64,000 nucleotides of DNA from Paenibacillus odorifer. GTDB taxonomy: Bacteria > Bacillota > Bacilli > Paenibacillales > Paenibacillaceae. Below are positions 47,830 to 57,370 of this stretch, one piece after another. The notes under the pieces are model-generated. The model searched no databases. It saw nothing but the letters and a program-made list of their open reading frames with translations, and was not told the origin of the DNA. The stretch is from the NCBI RefSeq assembly GCF_000758725.1, contig NZ_CP009428.1:2728001-2792000 (forward strand), read 5' to 3'. The number at the start of each line of letters is the position of its first letter. Positions within the stretch are counted from its first letter, which is position 1. The position numbers and the translations under genes are program-made.

Positions 47830-47942
47830 ATGGTATACTAATTCAGACATAAAAAATTCACATTCACTGCATTGACATCATTATTTAAAACATGAGTCTT
47901 ACCCTTAAAGCTTAAATCAAACGAGTGAGGGAGGCAAGAGTG

Positions 47943-49667
47943 ATGGGTCAAGTCCATAGCGAAATTTTGCCGGGTCGTGTGCAGAGCTCCAATATGTCTG
48001 ATTATGCGGAGGCAGTAGCCAATTTTGAGTGGGAGGATGTTGAACGTAATTTCTCATGGTATGAAACCGGCAAGGTTAATATGGCCTATGAAGCCGTTGA
48101 TCGCCATGTTGATGAAGGGCGGGGAGCGGCAACGGCCCTACTCTACAGTGACACTGTACGGGAAGAATCCTATACATTTACCGATCTGCAGGAACGGTCG
48201 AATCGGTTCGGAAATGTATTGCGTAAATATGGCATCGGTAAAGGAGATAGGGTATTTATTTTTATGCCTCGCCAACCGGAACTGTATTTCAGTCTGCTAG
48301 GTATTCTCAAAATCGGAGCCATAGCAGGACCCTTGTTCGAAGCCTTCATGGAAACAGCAGTTAAGGATCGTTTGGAGGATAGTGGAGCCGTTGCGCTGGT
48401 AACTACGCCTGAATTGCTGCATCGGGTCAAGCGAGAAGAGCTTCCGGAGCTTCGTCATATTTTTCTAGTAGGTGGAGCAACAGATATTGAGCAAGGAAAC
48501 TTAGGGTTCGCAGAAGAGATGGCTAACGTTTCTGCTGATCTTAATTTAGAATGGCTTGATTTGAATGACGGCCTTATTATGCATTATACATCTGGTTCTA
48601 CAGGAAAGCCCAAAGGCGTTTATCATGTGCATAGAGCAATGATTCAACATTATTATACAGGCAGAGTAGTGCTAGATCTACGTCAAGACGATATATACTG
48701 GTGTACGGCAGATCCTGGCTGGGTGACCGGAACTTCATACGGCATATTTGCCCCTTGGTTAAACGGGGTGACCAATGTAGTTAGAGGTGGCCGCTTTAGT
48801 CCTCAGGATTGGTATAAGACAATCGAACGGAATAAGGTATCTGTATGGTACAGCGCACCTACAGCTTTTCGTATGTTGATGGGTGCAGGGGAGCACTCCT
48901 TACAGGGGATTGATTTAAGCAGCTTGCGCCATGTTCTATCGGTTGGTGAACCGTTAAATCCGGAAGTGGTGCGGTGGGGAGATAAATTTTACAATCAGCG
49001 TATACATGATACTTGGTGGATGACTGAAACAGGGGCACAATTGATTTGTAATTATCCGGCAATGGATATCAAACCAGGCTCAATGGGCCGTCCGTTACCG
49101 GGGATTGAAGCAGCGATTCTGGATGATCGGGGAAATGTTCTTCCACCGTTCTCTATGGGGAATCTTGCGATAAAAACTCCGTGGCCGTCCATGATGAAAA
49201 CGATCTGGAACAATCAGACGAAGTATGAGGAATATTTCCGGATTCCTGGCTGGTACATTTCTGGCGATTCCGCTTATATGGATGACGAAGGATATTTCTG
49301 GTTTCAGGGACGAATTGATGATGTTATCAACTCTTCTGGTGAGCGTATTGGGCCATTTGAAGTGGAGAGCAAATTAGTGGAACATCCGGCAGTGGCAGAA
49401 GCGGGTGTAATCGGCAAACCGGATCTTGTGCGGGGTGAGATTATTAAGGCTTTTATCTCGCTTAGAGAAGGTTATACTCCAACTGCTGCTCTGAAAGAGG
49501 AGATCGCCGCTTTTGTCAAAGCGGGCCTGTCTGCACATGCTGCGCCGCGAGAAATCGAGTTTAAGGATAAACTACCGAAGACACGATCAGGTAAAATCAT
49601 GCGGCGTGTACTGAAGGCATGGGAGCTGCATCTTCCGACAGGAGATCTATCCACGATTGAGGATTAG
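47943..49667 (+). CDS. acsA: acetyl-CoA synthetase (574 aa)
   Basis: Activates acetate with ATP and CoA. Motifs: MHYTSGSTGKPKGVYHVHRA (ATP loop), DTWWMTETGAQLICNYPAMD, GWYISGDSAYMDDEGYFWFQ, and the catalytic lysine near the end in LPKTRSGKIMRRVLKAW, the target of AcuA. Size is that of the Bacillus AcsA rather than the longer proteobacterial Acs. ATG 47943 is eight bases after GAGGGAGG; an in-frame GTG upstream overlaps that site. Confidence 0.93.
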   Translation: MGQVHSEILPGRVQSSNMSDYAEAVANFEWEDVERNFSWYETGKVNMAYEAVDRHVDEGRGAATALLYSDTVREESYTFTDLQERSNRFGNVLRKYGIGKGDRVFIFMPRQPELYFSLLGILKIGAIAGPLFEAFMETAVKDRLEDSGAVALVTTPELLHRVKREELPELRHIFLVGGATDIEQGNLGFAEEMANVSADLNLEWLDLNDGLIMHYTSGSTGKPKGVYHVHRAMIQHYYTGRVVLDLRQDDIYWCTADPGWVTGTSYGIFAPWLNGVTNVVRGGRFSPQDWYKTIERNKVSVWYSAPTAFRMLMGAGEHSLQGIDLSSLRHVLSVGEPLNPEVVRWGDKFYNQRIHDTWWMTETGAQLICNYPAMDIKPGSMGRPLPGIEAAILDDRGNVLPPFSMGNLAIKTPWPSMMKTIWNNQTKYEEYFRIPGWYISGDSAYMDDEGYFWFQGRIDDVINSSGERIGPFEVESKLVEHPAVAEAGVIGKPDLVRGEIIKAFISLREGYTPTAALKEEIAAFVKAGLSAHAAPREIEFKDKLPKTRSGKIMRRVLKAWELHLPTGDLSTIED

Positions 49668-49680
49668 AATGAATTGTAAA

Positions 49681-49721
49681 AAAACACCGTTCCCGGATGA
49701 ATCCATGGGAACGGTGTTTTG
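49681..49721. terminator. bidirectional terminator
   Basis: ACACCGTTCCC / GGGAACGGTGT, between the convergent acsA and penicillin-binding protein genes. Confidence 0.9.
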
Positions 49722-49750
49722 CTGTGTAAAGTTATTTATTAATCTTTGGG

Positions 49751-52663
49751 CTAACGTGTCCCTGCATTATTACCTGCTGTGGGATTATTACTGCCCCCAG
49801 TACTGTTACCTCCACCGGCTGGTGTTTCCGTCGGTAGCGGGAGAATGTTACCTGGATCCTCAATAATGTCTCCTGGTGTCGTCTCAGGCTCTGTAGGCGG
49901 CTCTGTGCCAGGTTGTTGATCAGGTGTAGGAGTTGCTTCTGGTGTTGGTGTAATCCCTCCAGCAACGCTGCCAGAAGCCGTCTCATTACCTGCAACATCC
50001 ACGGCGGTTACATAGAAGGTTGCATTAGCACTTGCCGGTGTACCCGGCGTGAATACCTTGTTCTCATCTGCCATGAGTATAGATTGCTTTTGGAAAGAAC
50101 CTCCATTTAATGAACGATATAAGCGGTATCCCACAACATCTGCCGAGCTGCTAGCGGAGAAGCTGATGACCGCTTTACCAGTGCTATAAGAGACGTTAAC
50201 ATTTCCAGGAGCAGCAGGGGAAGCCCCGTCGTCCACTCGTGGATCAACTTCTGTTGGAAAATCCGTCTTGGCATCGGCTGGCATATAATACTCCAGTGAT
50301 TTATGATCCTTCATCTTAGGGAAGGCAGCCAGGAGTTCTTTGACGAGTTCCTGTATCGGCTTCTCACGTTTAACGACGATTTTTTCCTTTAGGAACTCCT
50401 CTGGAGTACCTTCCAACGGGATATAATTGACGCCTTTGTAAGTAATATACTTGGCTTTGGAAATCCCGTCGTCGCTCTCTTTTGGCACATATTTTGTATT
50501 AAATATATCCGTTGTGAATTTATCAGTCAGAGATGTTGGCAGTTTGCCGCTATATGCTGAAACTGTCTTTTTGATAATTCCTTCAGGCTGTGCAAATTTG
50601 TCTGTGACGAATAGTTCCGGCTGCTTATCAATGACAGCATTCAATACTTTTGCCCATAATGTTTGGGCTTGACGTTTTTGTGTATCTCCCGTAAGGGTGT
50701 TGATTTGCTCTTTGTAACCGACCCACATTCCCAATGTGACATCAGGAGTGTAGCCCATAAACCATACGTCCCCATAATTCTGGGTAGATCCAGTCTTACC
50801 GACAATCGGAATTTCTTTAGAGTGTTTGTATGCTCTTTTTACGGTGCTGGCTGTACCCTCTGTAATTACAGTTCGCAGCATATCTGTCATTAGGTAAGCT
50901 GTTTGCTTAGAGAATACTTGCTCAGGATTAACCTTGTGCTGATAGATAATTTTGCCCTCTGAATTGACGATTTTCTCAATCATGTAGGCATCATTAAAGG
51001 CTCCCTGGTTGCCGATAGCGGAATAGGCATTGGTTAACTCTTCTACGGATACACCGTATTTGAGACCGCCTATAACCCCAGTCTGCGCGCTGTAATCATC
51101 ATCTGTGAGGGTGGTGATCCCCAGCTTTTTAGTAAAGGCCCAAGATTTCTCTATTCCGACCTTTTCATTAAACAGCTTAAGCGCAGGCAAGTTGAGCGAT
51201 TTGTTAAGTGCGTAACGGGCAGTGACCAGACCTTGATAGCGGTTATTGGCATTCTTGGGAATATGGAATCCTTTTCCGCCGTCTTTTAGAATAATTGGCG
51301 CGTCATCCACAATCCCGGCAGGCTGAATCAGCCCTGCATCTAAGGCTGGTAAATAAGCTGAAATTGGCTTCATAGTCGATCCGGGCTGACGGATCATTTG
51401 GGTAGCATAATTCATCTGCTCAATATTGAAGTCGCGGCCCTCAATCATGCCGAGAATGGCTCCCGTTTTGTTATCAATTAACATGCCAGCCGTCTGTTCC
51501 ATACCTTTGGTTTTGCTGTCTTTAGTAAAATTATTGCTGTCTTCTGAGACACTATGCATTGCATTGTAAACTTTTTTATCAATAGTTGTGTAGACTCGAT
51601 AACCGCCGGTCATGAGCTGCTGTCTTGCTTCTTCAAGTAACACGGCATTGTCAGTAGTGCTATTGGCATCCGTTGTGCCATTTTTCTCTTCATTCAATGA
51701 TAGAAGGATCTCGGATGCTTTACGCTCAGTCTCCATCATCAGGTATGGATATGTAGCATAGGCTTTTTTGGTATGTGGCGCCAGAGAACTCTTGATATCA
51801 AATTTAAGGGCTTCATCATATTGAGAGGTAGTGATCTTATTCTCCTCAAGCATACGACGAAGTACAAGATGTTGACGGTCCATAGCTCTGTTGAAAGCTT
51901 TTTCGTTGAATTCACCTATGCCATTAAATGCAGAATAAGCAGAAGGGAGCTGCGGAAGACCAGCCAAATACGCTGCTTGAGCGACATTCAATTTGTCCAG
52001 ATCGTCTAGACCGAATATCCCCTTGGCTGCTGCTTTAATCCCGAAAACATTGTAGCCATTCGAACCATTGCCGAAAGGAACCTTATTTAGATAAGCCGTT
52101 AATATTTCTTGCTTGGTCAAGAAGCGTTCCAATCTAAGAGAAAGTAGAATTTCTTTTACTTTACGATCTTCTGTCCGATCCAGATTCAGGAATACACGTC
52201 TTGCGAGCTGCTGGGTGAGTGTACTGCCTCCGGTCTGAACGGATTCATTGAGAAGCTTTTGTTTGACGGCACGCAAGGTGCCTTTGAAATCCACGCCATT
52301 ATGCTCATTAAAATTATTGTCCTCTATTGCGAGAACTGCATCGATAATAAGCTGGGGGATATCGTTGAATTCAATGAGCCTTCGGTCTTCTTCTGTCCGA
52401 AGCTGGCCGATCGGTGCGCCGTCTCGGAAATAAGCGAATCCGGTGATCGCATTTTGACTGACCTGCTGCTGAATCATTTCTTCGGAGCGAACAGGTTCAT
52501 CCTTCACAATGGAAGCGACATAGCCTGCTACAGCACCACCGGCAAATAGAACGCCTATTATTCCAAGAATAAACATCCACTTAACTACAGAACCGAACCT
52601 GCTTAGGGCGGATCTGCGGGGTGAAGGCTTCTTAGCGTTTTTTTTCTTGTTCTCTTGAGCCAT
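49751..52663 (-). CDS. pbpA: class A penicillin-binding protein 1A (970 aa)
   Basis: Bifunctional peptidoglycan synthase. A basic N-terminus and one helix (FILGIIGVLFAGGAVAGYVA) anchor it. The GT51 transglycosylase has AIEDNNFNEHNGVDFKGTLR with the catalytic Glu, GGSTLTQQLARRVFL and KVPFGNGSNGYNVFGIKAAA. The transpeptidase has S-x-x-K in RQPGSTMKPISAY, S-x-N in NKSLNLPAL and KTG in IVGKTGSTQN. Next comes a fibronectin type III-like domain (about residues 830-910) and a Pro/Thr/Gly-rich tail of about 60 residues. Many Paenibacillus PBP1 proteins share this fibronectin domain. The symbol is tentative (ponA in B. subtilis). Confidence 0.93.
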   Translation of the reverse strand: MAQENKKKNAKKPSPRRSALSRFGSVVKWMFILGIIGVLFAGGAVAGYVASIVKDEPVRSEEMIQQQVSQNAITGFAYFRDGAPIGQLRTEEDRRLIEFNDIPQLIIDAVLAIEDNNFNEHNGVDFKGTLRAVKQKLLNESVQTGGSTLTQQLARRVFLNLDRTEDRKVKEILLSLRLERFLTKQEILTAYLNKVPFGNGSNGYNVFGIKAAAKGIFGLDDLDKLNVAQAAYLAGLPQLPSAYSAFNGIGEFNEKAFNRAMDRQHLVLRRMLEENKITTSQYDEALKFDIKSSLAPHTKKAYATYPYLMMETERKASEILLSLNEEKNGTTDANSTTDNAVLLEEARQQLMTGGYRVYTTIDKKVYNAMHSVSEDSNNFTKDSKTKGMEQTAGMLIDNKTGAILGMIEGRDFNIEQMNYATQMIRQPGSTMKPISAYLPALDAGLIQPAGIVDDAPIILKDGGKGFHIPKNANNRYQGLVTARYALNKSLNLPALKLFNEKVGIEKSWAFTKKLGITTLTDDDYSAQTGVIGGLKYGVSVEELTNAYSAIGNQGAFNDAYMIEKIVNSEGKIIYQHKVNPEQVFSKQTAYLMTDMLRTVITEGTASTVKRAYKHSKEIPIVGKTGSTQNYGDVWFMGYTPDVTLGMWVGYKEQINTLTGDTQKRQAQTLWAKVLNAVIDKQPELFVTDKFAQPEGIIKKTVSAYSGKLPTSLTDKFTTDIFNTKYVPKESDDGISKAKYITYKGVNYIPLEGTPEEFLKEKIVVKREKPIQELVKELLAAFPKMKDHKSLEYYMPADAKTDFPTEVDPRVDDGASPAAPGNVNVSYSTGKAVISFSASSSADVVGYRLYRSLNGGSFQKQSILMADENKVFTPGTPASANATFYVTAVDVAGNETASGSVAGGITPTPEATPTPDQQPGTEPPTEPETTPGDIIEDPGNILPLPTETPAGGGNSTGGSNNPTAGNNAGTR

Positions 52664-52852
52664 CGACGATAATTCCTCCTTTTAACGGAATTATTATAGC
52701 ATAAATTGGCGTTTTTGAATGCGCTTCTACCTGATTCTCATGGTCTTAAGATTCGACTTTTGTGCAAAAATTATAAATAAAGTAATTTAGGGTATGATTT
52801 GCGAAAGCGTAATAGGCAACAAACGGCTTGGAATTTAGAATATAGACATAAC

Positions 52853-52880
52853 AAAAAGCCCCCGGATTAATCCGGAGGCT
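52853..52880 (-). terminator. terminator of rpsD
   Basis: On the minus strand GCCTCCGGATTAATCCGGGGGC is a near-perfect stem followed by TTTTT. Confidence 0.9.
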
Positions 52881-52907
52881 TCGGTCATACCCGCTAAAAG
52901 CGAGATA

Positions 52908-53507
52908 TTAACGGTTGTAGAACTCGACGATTTGTTTCTCATCGATATCCTGGGAAAGCTCGGAACGTTCTGGCAAACGGATATATTTACCTTCGAAAGA
53001 TCCTTCAGCATATTCCAGGTAAGCTGGAAGGTGGTTACGGTTAGCAAGAGCTTCTTTGATGGAAGCCATGCCTTGGCTCTTCTCGCGAAGACCGATAACG
53101 TCGCCCAAGCTTACACGGTAAGAAGCGATGTCGACTTTTTTGCCGTTTACAGTTACGTGTCCGTGGGATACCAACTGACGTGCTCCAGCACGGGAGTTAG
53201 CAAATCCAAGACGGTAAACTAGGTTGTCCAAGCGGCTTTCAAGCAAGAACATGAAGTTTTCGCCCGCAAGACCTGGAAGTTTTTGTGCTTTAGCGAAGAG
53301 AGTACGGAATTGTTTCTCTCCCAAGCCGTACATGTGACGCAGTTTTTGTTTTTCCAAAAGCTGCATTCCGTAGTTACTTACTTTTCTGCGTTGGTTAGCG
53401 CCGTGTTGTCCTGGTGGGAAAGGGCGTTTCAGGTCTTTGCCTGTACCGCTAAGGGAAATGCCCAGACGGCGGCTGAGTTTGAATTTAGGTCCGGTGTAAC
53501 GTGCCAT
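52908..53507 (-). CDS. rpsD: 30S ribosomal protein S4 (199 aa)
   Basis: Primary 16S rRNA-binding protein. The N-terminus [20 protein letters not shown], the [20 protein letters not shown] block, the S4 domain ([40 protein letters not shown]) and the C-terminal QIVEFYNR are all standard. It is the zinc-free form, without N-terminal cysteines. It stands alone, as in B. subtilis, and is preceded by a structured leader. Confidence 0.98.
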   Translation of the reverse strand: MARYTGPKFKLSRRLGISLSGTGKDLKRPFPPGQHGANQRRKVSNYGMQLLEKQKLRHMYGLGEKQFRTLFAKAQKLPGLAGENFMFLLESRLDNLVYRLGFANSRAGARQLVSHGHVTVNGKKVDIASYRVSLGDVIGLREKSQGMASIKEALANRNHLPAYLEYAEGSFEGKYIRLPERSELSQDIDEKQIVEFYNR

Positions 53508-53559
53508 GTTATAGTAGACTCCTTTATATTTGAAATTTCAGGTTAGGGCTCTATTTGCG

Positions 53560-53690
53560 CCGCATTTCGTATCCGTGATTAGCATTATTGGCTTCCACAC
53601 TACCAGGGAAGTTCAGCCGCTGCCCTGGCAGTAACGAAATGCGTGAGGGTGACACAACGTTACGCCCAAGTAAGACTTGTTACAGTCTTG
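53560..53690 (-). promoter_or_regulatory. S4 autoregulatory leader of rpsD
   Basis: On the minus strand ACGCATTTCGT (about 53644-53634) pairs with ACGAAATGCGG (about 53570-53560), closing a domain with an inner CCAGGG...CCCTGG stem. This is the shape of the Bacillales rpsD leader, which S4 binds to repress its own synthesis. The remaining 53690-53907 holds no gene. Confidence 0.75.
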
Positions 53691-53907
53691 TTCAACAATA
53701 AATATTATATGAAAGTAGTATATAAAGTCAAGCGCATATTAAAAGAGTTTTTGTCATTCTTTGTCGTTAGTTCTTTGGTCCTAAAAAAAATCCCGGAAAT
53801 AAGGAAAATATAATGCAATACACAAAGAAAGGGAGTAAAATATAGTTAATTAGATGTTAATTGGGAAGGTTTTTTTTCTTAATTGAGAAGCAAAGGGGAT
53901 CTTCGTT

Positions 53908-55911
53908 ATGTCAGAACAGAAAGCATACGCTTATAAAGACAGTCGTATGCTGATACAGGACAAATTGCACGCTAGTAGAGATTCCGAAGATCCCACCGCC
54001 TGGCTTAGGGAAACGGAAATAGTGTCCCATGACTTCCCATATTTGGCCAATCTGATTGCAGACAGCTTCGAGGAATGGATCGATGGGCTAGAGGCTCTAC
54101 CGTTCGCTAAATCATGGGATTGGTGTGTACTGAATTTTGAAGGCAGATATTTTGCTAATATTGCCGATCAGCAAGAACGATGGAGGCACCAATGGGAGCA
54201 GGCGGCGGCAGCTAGTTTACTTTCCGGCACAACCTCATCTGTTCAACTGACGGTGCAAGGTCAGGATATGAGCTTTTTTACTATACCGCTCATCACTCGC
54301 GTTGACAAAGAAATTTTTGCTTGCCTGGGCTGTGCTATGCCGACACAACAATATTTAATGGGTGGACGAGATACTGCTGAGGCTATATCGTTGCAGTACC
54401 GGACCATTTTCTATCATAAGTTTGAACATATTTTTGTAACTGATCTTGCGAGTGTTCATCTACATGCTGAACGTGAGAGCAATCGCCGCTCCTTGTTATT
54501 TCAGATCGTTCAGCGGATGCATGACAATATTGATGTGAACGCCGTGCTTACGGAGGTTATAGATAGCATTTCTGCAATGTACCCTGGTGCCAGGCTTGAG
54601 CTGTTTATGTCGCAAGATCACCGCAGCACTCATCCGCAGGTCAAACCTTTACCGTTTCAGATGTCCAGTGATGATGTCTGCGCTAGAGCATTTAAAGACG
54701 GCCGTGTTGCTCTGAACACCAATACTGAAGATCAACACATTGTAGAAATTGGTCTTCCGCTAGGTGGCAAGCAGGGGGTTTATGGGGTATTCCACATGGT
54801 GATGGATAACTCAATCTTTATGGATGTAGATTTACGGTTTCTCTCGATGGTGGCAGATACCGCAGGTACTGCTTTTGAGAATGCCAAGCTGTATGAACGC
54901 TCCAATCAGCTCATTCGTGAGCTGCGTATGAGTAACGAACTTACACAGCGTCTGAATCAAAGCTTGCGCTTAGGAGATATTTTCCAATTTGCGTTTGAAG
55001 AGCTGCTTGAGATGTTTGGTGCAGACTACTGCTGTATTTTACATATGAACGAAGAAAAGGGCGGGCTAGAGGTTATAGCTTGCAATCATTCCTCCTTGCA
55101 AAATGAGATTTTAGAAGTAGGACAAGGTTTAGGCGGGAAGGTCTATACTACTGGGGAATCATTAATCATGTCTAACTACATAGATAATCCTAATACTACT
55201 TCTCGTTTAATGAATGCTACCGGGTCGCAGTCGCTGATTGCCACACCTTTAAGTGTAGGTGGTGAAGTGCGTGGTGCCATCATGTTGGCGCATCGCGATG
55301 CCCATTATTTCTCTTATGACAATTACAGATTGCTTCAGGCGATGGCGGGGCATATTGGACTTGCTGTAGGGAACGCAAGGCTGCATGCCGAAGTTAGACG
55401 TCTAGCGAACAGAGATAGCCTAACTGGACTTTATGCTCGTCATTATCTGGACGAAGAAATAAAGGAACGGCAGTCTACAGATTTTTGCGGTTGCTTAATC
55501 GTTGTGGATATCGATCAGTTCAAGATGGTGAATGATACCTATGGTCATCAAAAGGGTGACAAGATTTTAAAAGAGGTCAGTGAAATTGTGAAGTCCTCCA
55601 TCCGACAAGGTGATATTGCTGCGAGGTGGGGCGGAGAAGAACTGTCGGTCTATTTACCATTAATGGGAGTAGAACAGGCAGTAAATGTGGCTGAGCGTAT
55701 TCGCAAGCGGGTGATGAACGAAACCGAACCTAATGTAACAGTGTCCTGCGGTATAGCAGAATGGAGCTGGATGGACGAACGTGTAAGCGTGGAATCCCTG
55801 TTCTATCGAGCGGATATGGCACTGTATAAAGCTAAGAACAATGGGCGTAACCAGGTGATCGTTGACACTAAAGAGAATGGCAGTGGTGTGAAGGGATTGC
55901 CTCATAAGTAA
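53908..55911 (+). CDS. diguanylate cyclase with GAF domains (667 aa)
   Basis: The N-terminal 190 residues resemble no domain I can name. Two GAF-type regions follow at about residues 190-330 (LLFQIVQRMHDNIDVNAVLT) and 350-500 (SLRLGDIFQFAFEELLEMFG). The C-terminal GGDEF domain begins RDSLTGLYARHYLDEEI and carries WGGEELSVYLPL: the active-site loop is G-G-E-E-L, a functional variant. An R-x-x-D inhibitory site upstream of it is not obvious. It would make c-di-GMP in response to a GAF ligand or partner. No membrane segment. Followed by a terminator. Confidence 0.9.
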   Translation: MSEQKAYAYKDSRMLIQDKLHASRDSEDPTAWLRETEIVSHDFPYLANLIADSFEEWIDGLEALPFAKSWDWCVLNFEGRYFANIADQQERWRHQWEQAAAASLLSGTTSSVQLTVQGQDMSFFTIPLITRVDKEIFACLGCAMPTQQYLMGGRDTAEAISLQYRTIFYHKFEHIFVTDLASVHLHAERESNRRSLLFQIVQRMHDNIDVNAVLTEVIDSISAMYPGARLELFMSQDHRSTHPQVKPLPFQMSSDDVCARAFKDGRVALNTNTEDQHIVEIGLPLGGKQGVYGVFHMVMDNSIFMDVDLRFLSMVADTAGTAFENAKLYERSNQLIRELRMSNELTQRLNQSLRLGDIFQFAFEELLEMFGADYCCILHMNEEKGGLEVIACNHSSLQNEILEVGQGLGGKVYTTGESLIMSNYIDNPNTTSRLMNATGSQSLIATPLSVGGEVRGAIMLAHRDAHYFSYDNYRLLQAMAGHIGLAVGNARLHAEVRRLANRDSLTGLYARHYLDEEIKERQSTDFCGCLIVVDIDQFKMVNDTYGHQKGDKILKEVSEIVKSSIRQGDIAARWGGEELSVYLPLMGVEQAVNVAERIRKRVMNETEPNVTVSCGIAEWSWMDERVSVESLFYRADMALYKAKNNGRNQVIVDTKENGSGVKGLPHK

Positions 55912-55924
55912 AAAAAGATAGCAG

Positions 55925-55964
55925 AGCAGCGGTTCTCCCCTTATTGGAGAGTCGCTGCTTTTTG
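55925..55964 (+). terminator. terminator of the GGDEF gene
   Basis: AGCAGCG..CTCC / GGAG..CGCTGCT with TTTTTG. Confidence 0.85.
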
Positions 55965-56016
55965 TTTTGGCAGATGGCTGGCTGCTTCGACTATGTATCT
56001 ATCATCCTGCTGCGAT

Positions 56017-56250
56017 GCATCGGACTCAGATGACGTTATTTGCGTGATTTTAGCTTTTTAAGCATGTTTTCGGACTCCGGAGACGCTATTCCTTAATAAG
56101 AGGGGCATATCGGACGCATTTCGGATCAATAGCTGCAATGGAGTCCGTTGGCATACGAAATATCGCAAAATACTGTAATTAAGGTCAGCTGTGTCCGAAA
56201 GCGACAACGGTGCGGCGACTGGCAGCGGTAACTTCGTGAGTCTGAAGGTG
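56017..56250. repeat. intergenic stretch with repeated CGGAC-type motifs
   Basis: CGGACTCAGATGACGTTATT, CGGACTCCGGAGACGCTATT, CGGACGCATTTCGGAT and inverted AGTCCG or GTCCGAAAG recur at irregular spacing. They look like a degenerate, partly palindromic intergenic repeat family. No gene is supported in 55965-56369. Confidence 0.5.
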
Positions 56251-56369
56251 GTATGTACTGACATTCGAAAGCAAGCGACGAACGCGCATAAGTTAGAGCA
56301 ATGTATGGAAAACGATAGCAGCAACGTATTTGCATCTGTATAAGGCGCGCAGGAAGGGAGAACCCTATA

Positions 56370-57275
56370 GTGGGCTGTAAAGTAAAATACTCCAAGAAAG
56401 GCCTGATGACCGTGAGAAAGTCATTGTTACTAAAGGGGTTAGTTCTTATGATTTTTACCTTGTCCTGCGTGTTCAACAGCGGTTGCAGCGTTATTAGAGA
56501 CAAACCAGCCAAGAAAGATCTAAGTTTGGTGTTAGCGGGTATAACGGGCAGCGATGGGGTTACTTTTAAAGGGTCAACCATGCTTACAAAAGGTGGAAAG
56601 ACCGTTCCGGAATCCATGATATTTTACGAAGGCACAGTACAGGACCATAAGAAGGTCAATCTGTATACACTGCTTCCTGATAAATCCTCATCCACAAAAA
56701 AAGCAGCTAATAGCGCTAAAGATTTAAAAAGCGGCATCACTTCTATGAAAGCTCTCCATAGTCAGCTAGAGAAAAAAGAGGGGGAATGGGTAGCGTTGAC
56801 CACTGAAGGTTCATCTGAGGACGGAAATCCGCTTGCTTTGCTTAATCCGTTAAAACAGCTGGAGGAGCTGCAATCCATGGAGGCTAATGTGACTGAAGAT
56901 GCGGGTGCAGGCAGAGGGACAAATGTGCTGCGGATCGAGCTGACGCCTGCTGAGGCCAGAAAGCAACTGACTGCTGAATTAGAAAAAGAGATGCAAGACC
57001 TTCGACCTGAAACACCTGATTCGGCTGGGAAAATAACAAAGAACGATCAGGCGGTTACGCAAGCTTTAGTGGAACTGTGGGAGAAGAAAAATAATGAATT
57101 ACAGCAAAAGCTGAAACAAGCTAATGTTGAGACTGTCTACCATTTAACCGTTGATACAAAACATAATCTGCCGAGAAAGCTCACCTTAAATCGTAAGGTT
57201 ACCTACTTGGAAGCGGGGAATAATTCTGATAATGAAACTTATGTATCACAGGTGAATTTTTCAGGCTTTCGTTGA
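56370..57275 (+). CDS. lipoprotein (301 aa)
   Basis: A signal peptide with hydrophobic core LLLKGLVLMIFTLSCVF ends in a lipobox FNSGCSV, so the mature protein starts at that Cys and is membrane-anchored. The rest is polar and helical, with Lys-rich segments (DKSSSTKKAANSAKDLKSGI, EARKQLTAELEKEMQDLRPE). No known domain recognised. GTG 56370 follows GGAAGGGAG by nine bases; ATG 56406 is an alternative that still leaves a signal peptide. Confidence 0.7.
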   Translation: MGCKVKYSKKGLMTVRKSLLLKGLVLMIFTLSCVFNSGCSVIRDKPAKKDLSLVLAGITGSDGVTFKGSTMLTKGGKTVPESMIFYEGTVQDHKKVNLYTLLPDKSSSTKKAANSAKDLKSGITSMKALHSQLEKKEGEWVALTTEGSSEDGNPLALLNPLKQLEELQSMEANVTEDAGAGRGTNVLRIELTPAEARKQLTAELEKEMQDLRPETPDSAGKITKNDQAVTQALVELWEKKNNELQQKLKQANVETVYHLTVDTKHNLPRKLTLNRKVTYLEAGNNSDNETYVSQVNFSGFR

Positions 57276-57370
57276 TTTTCACATTATCCTACAGGTCTTG
57301 CGCTCCATACAGGGCGTGCTACAATAGAAAAGCTTGCTTATTTTTTAGACAGAGGAAGGAAGAATACACA

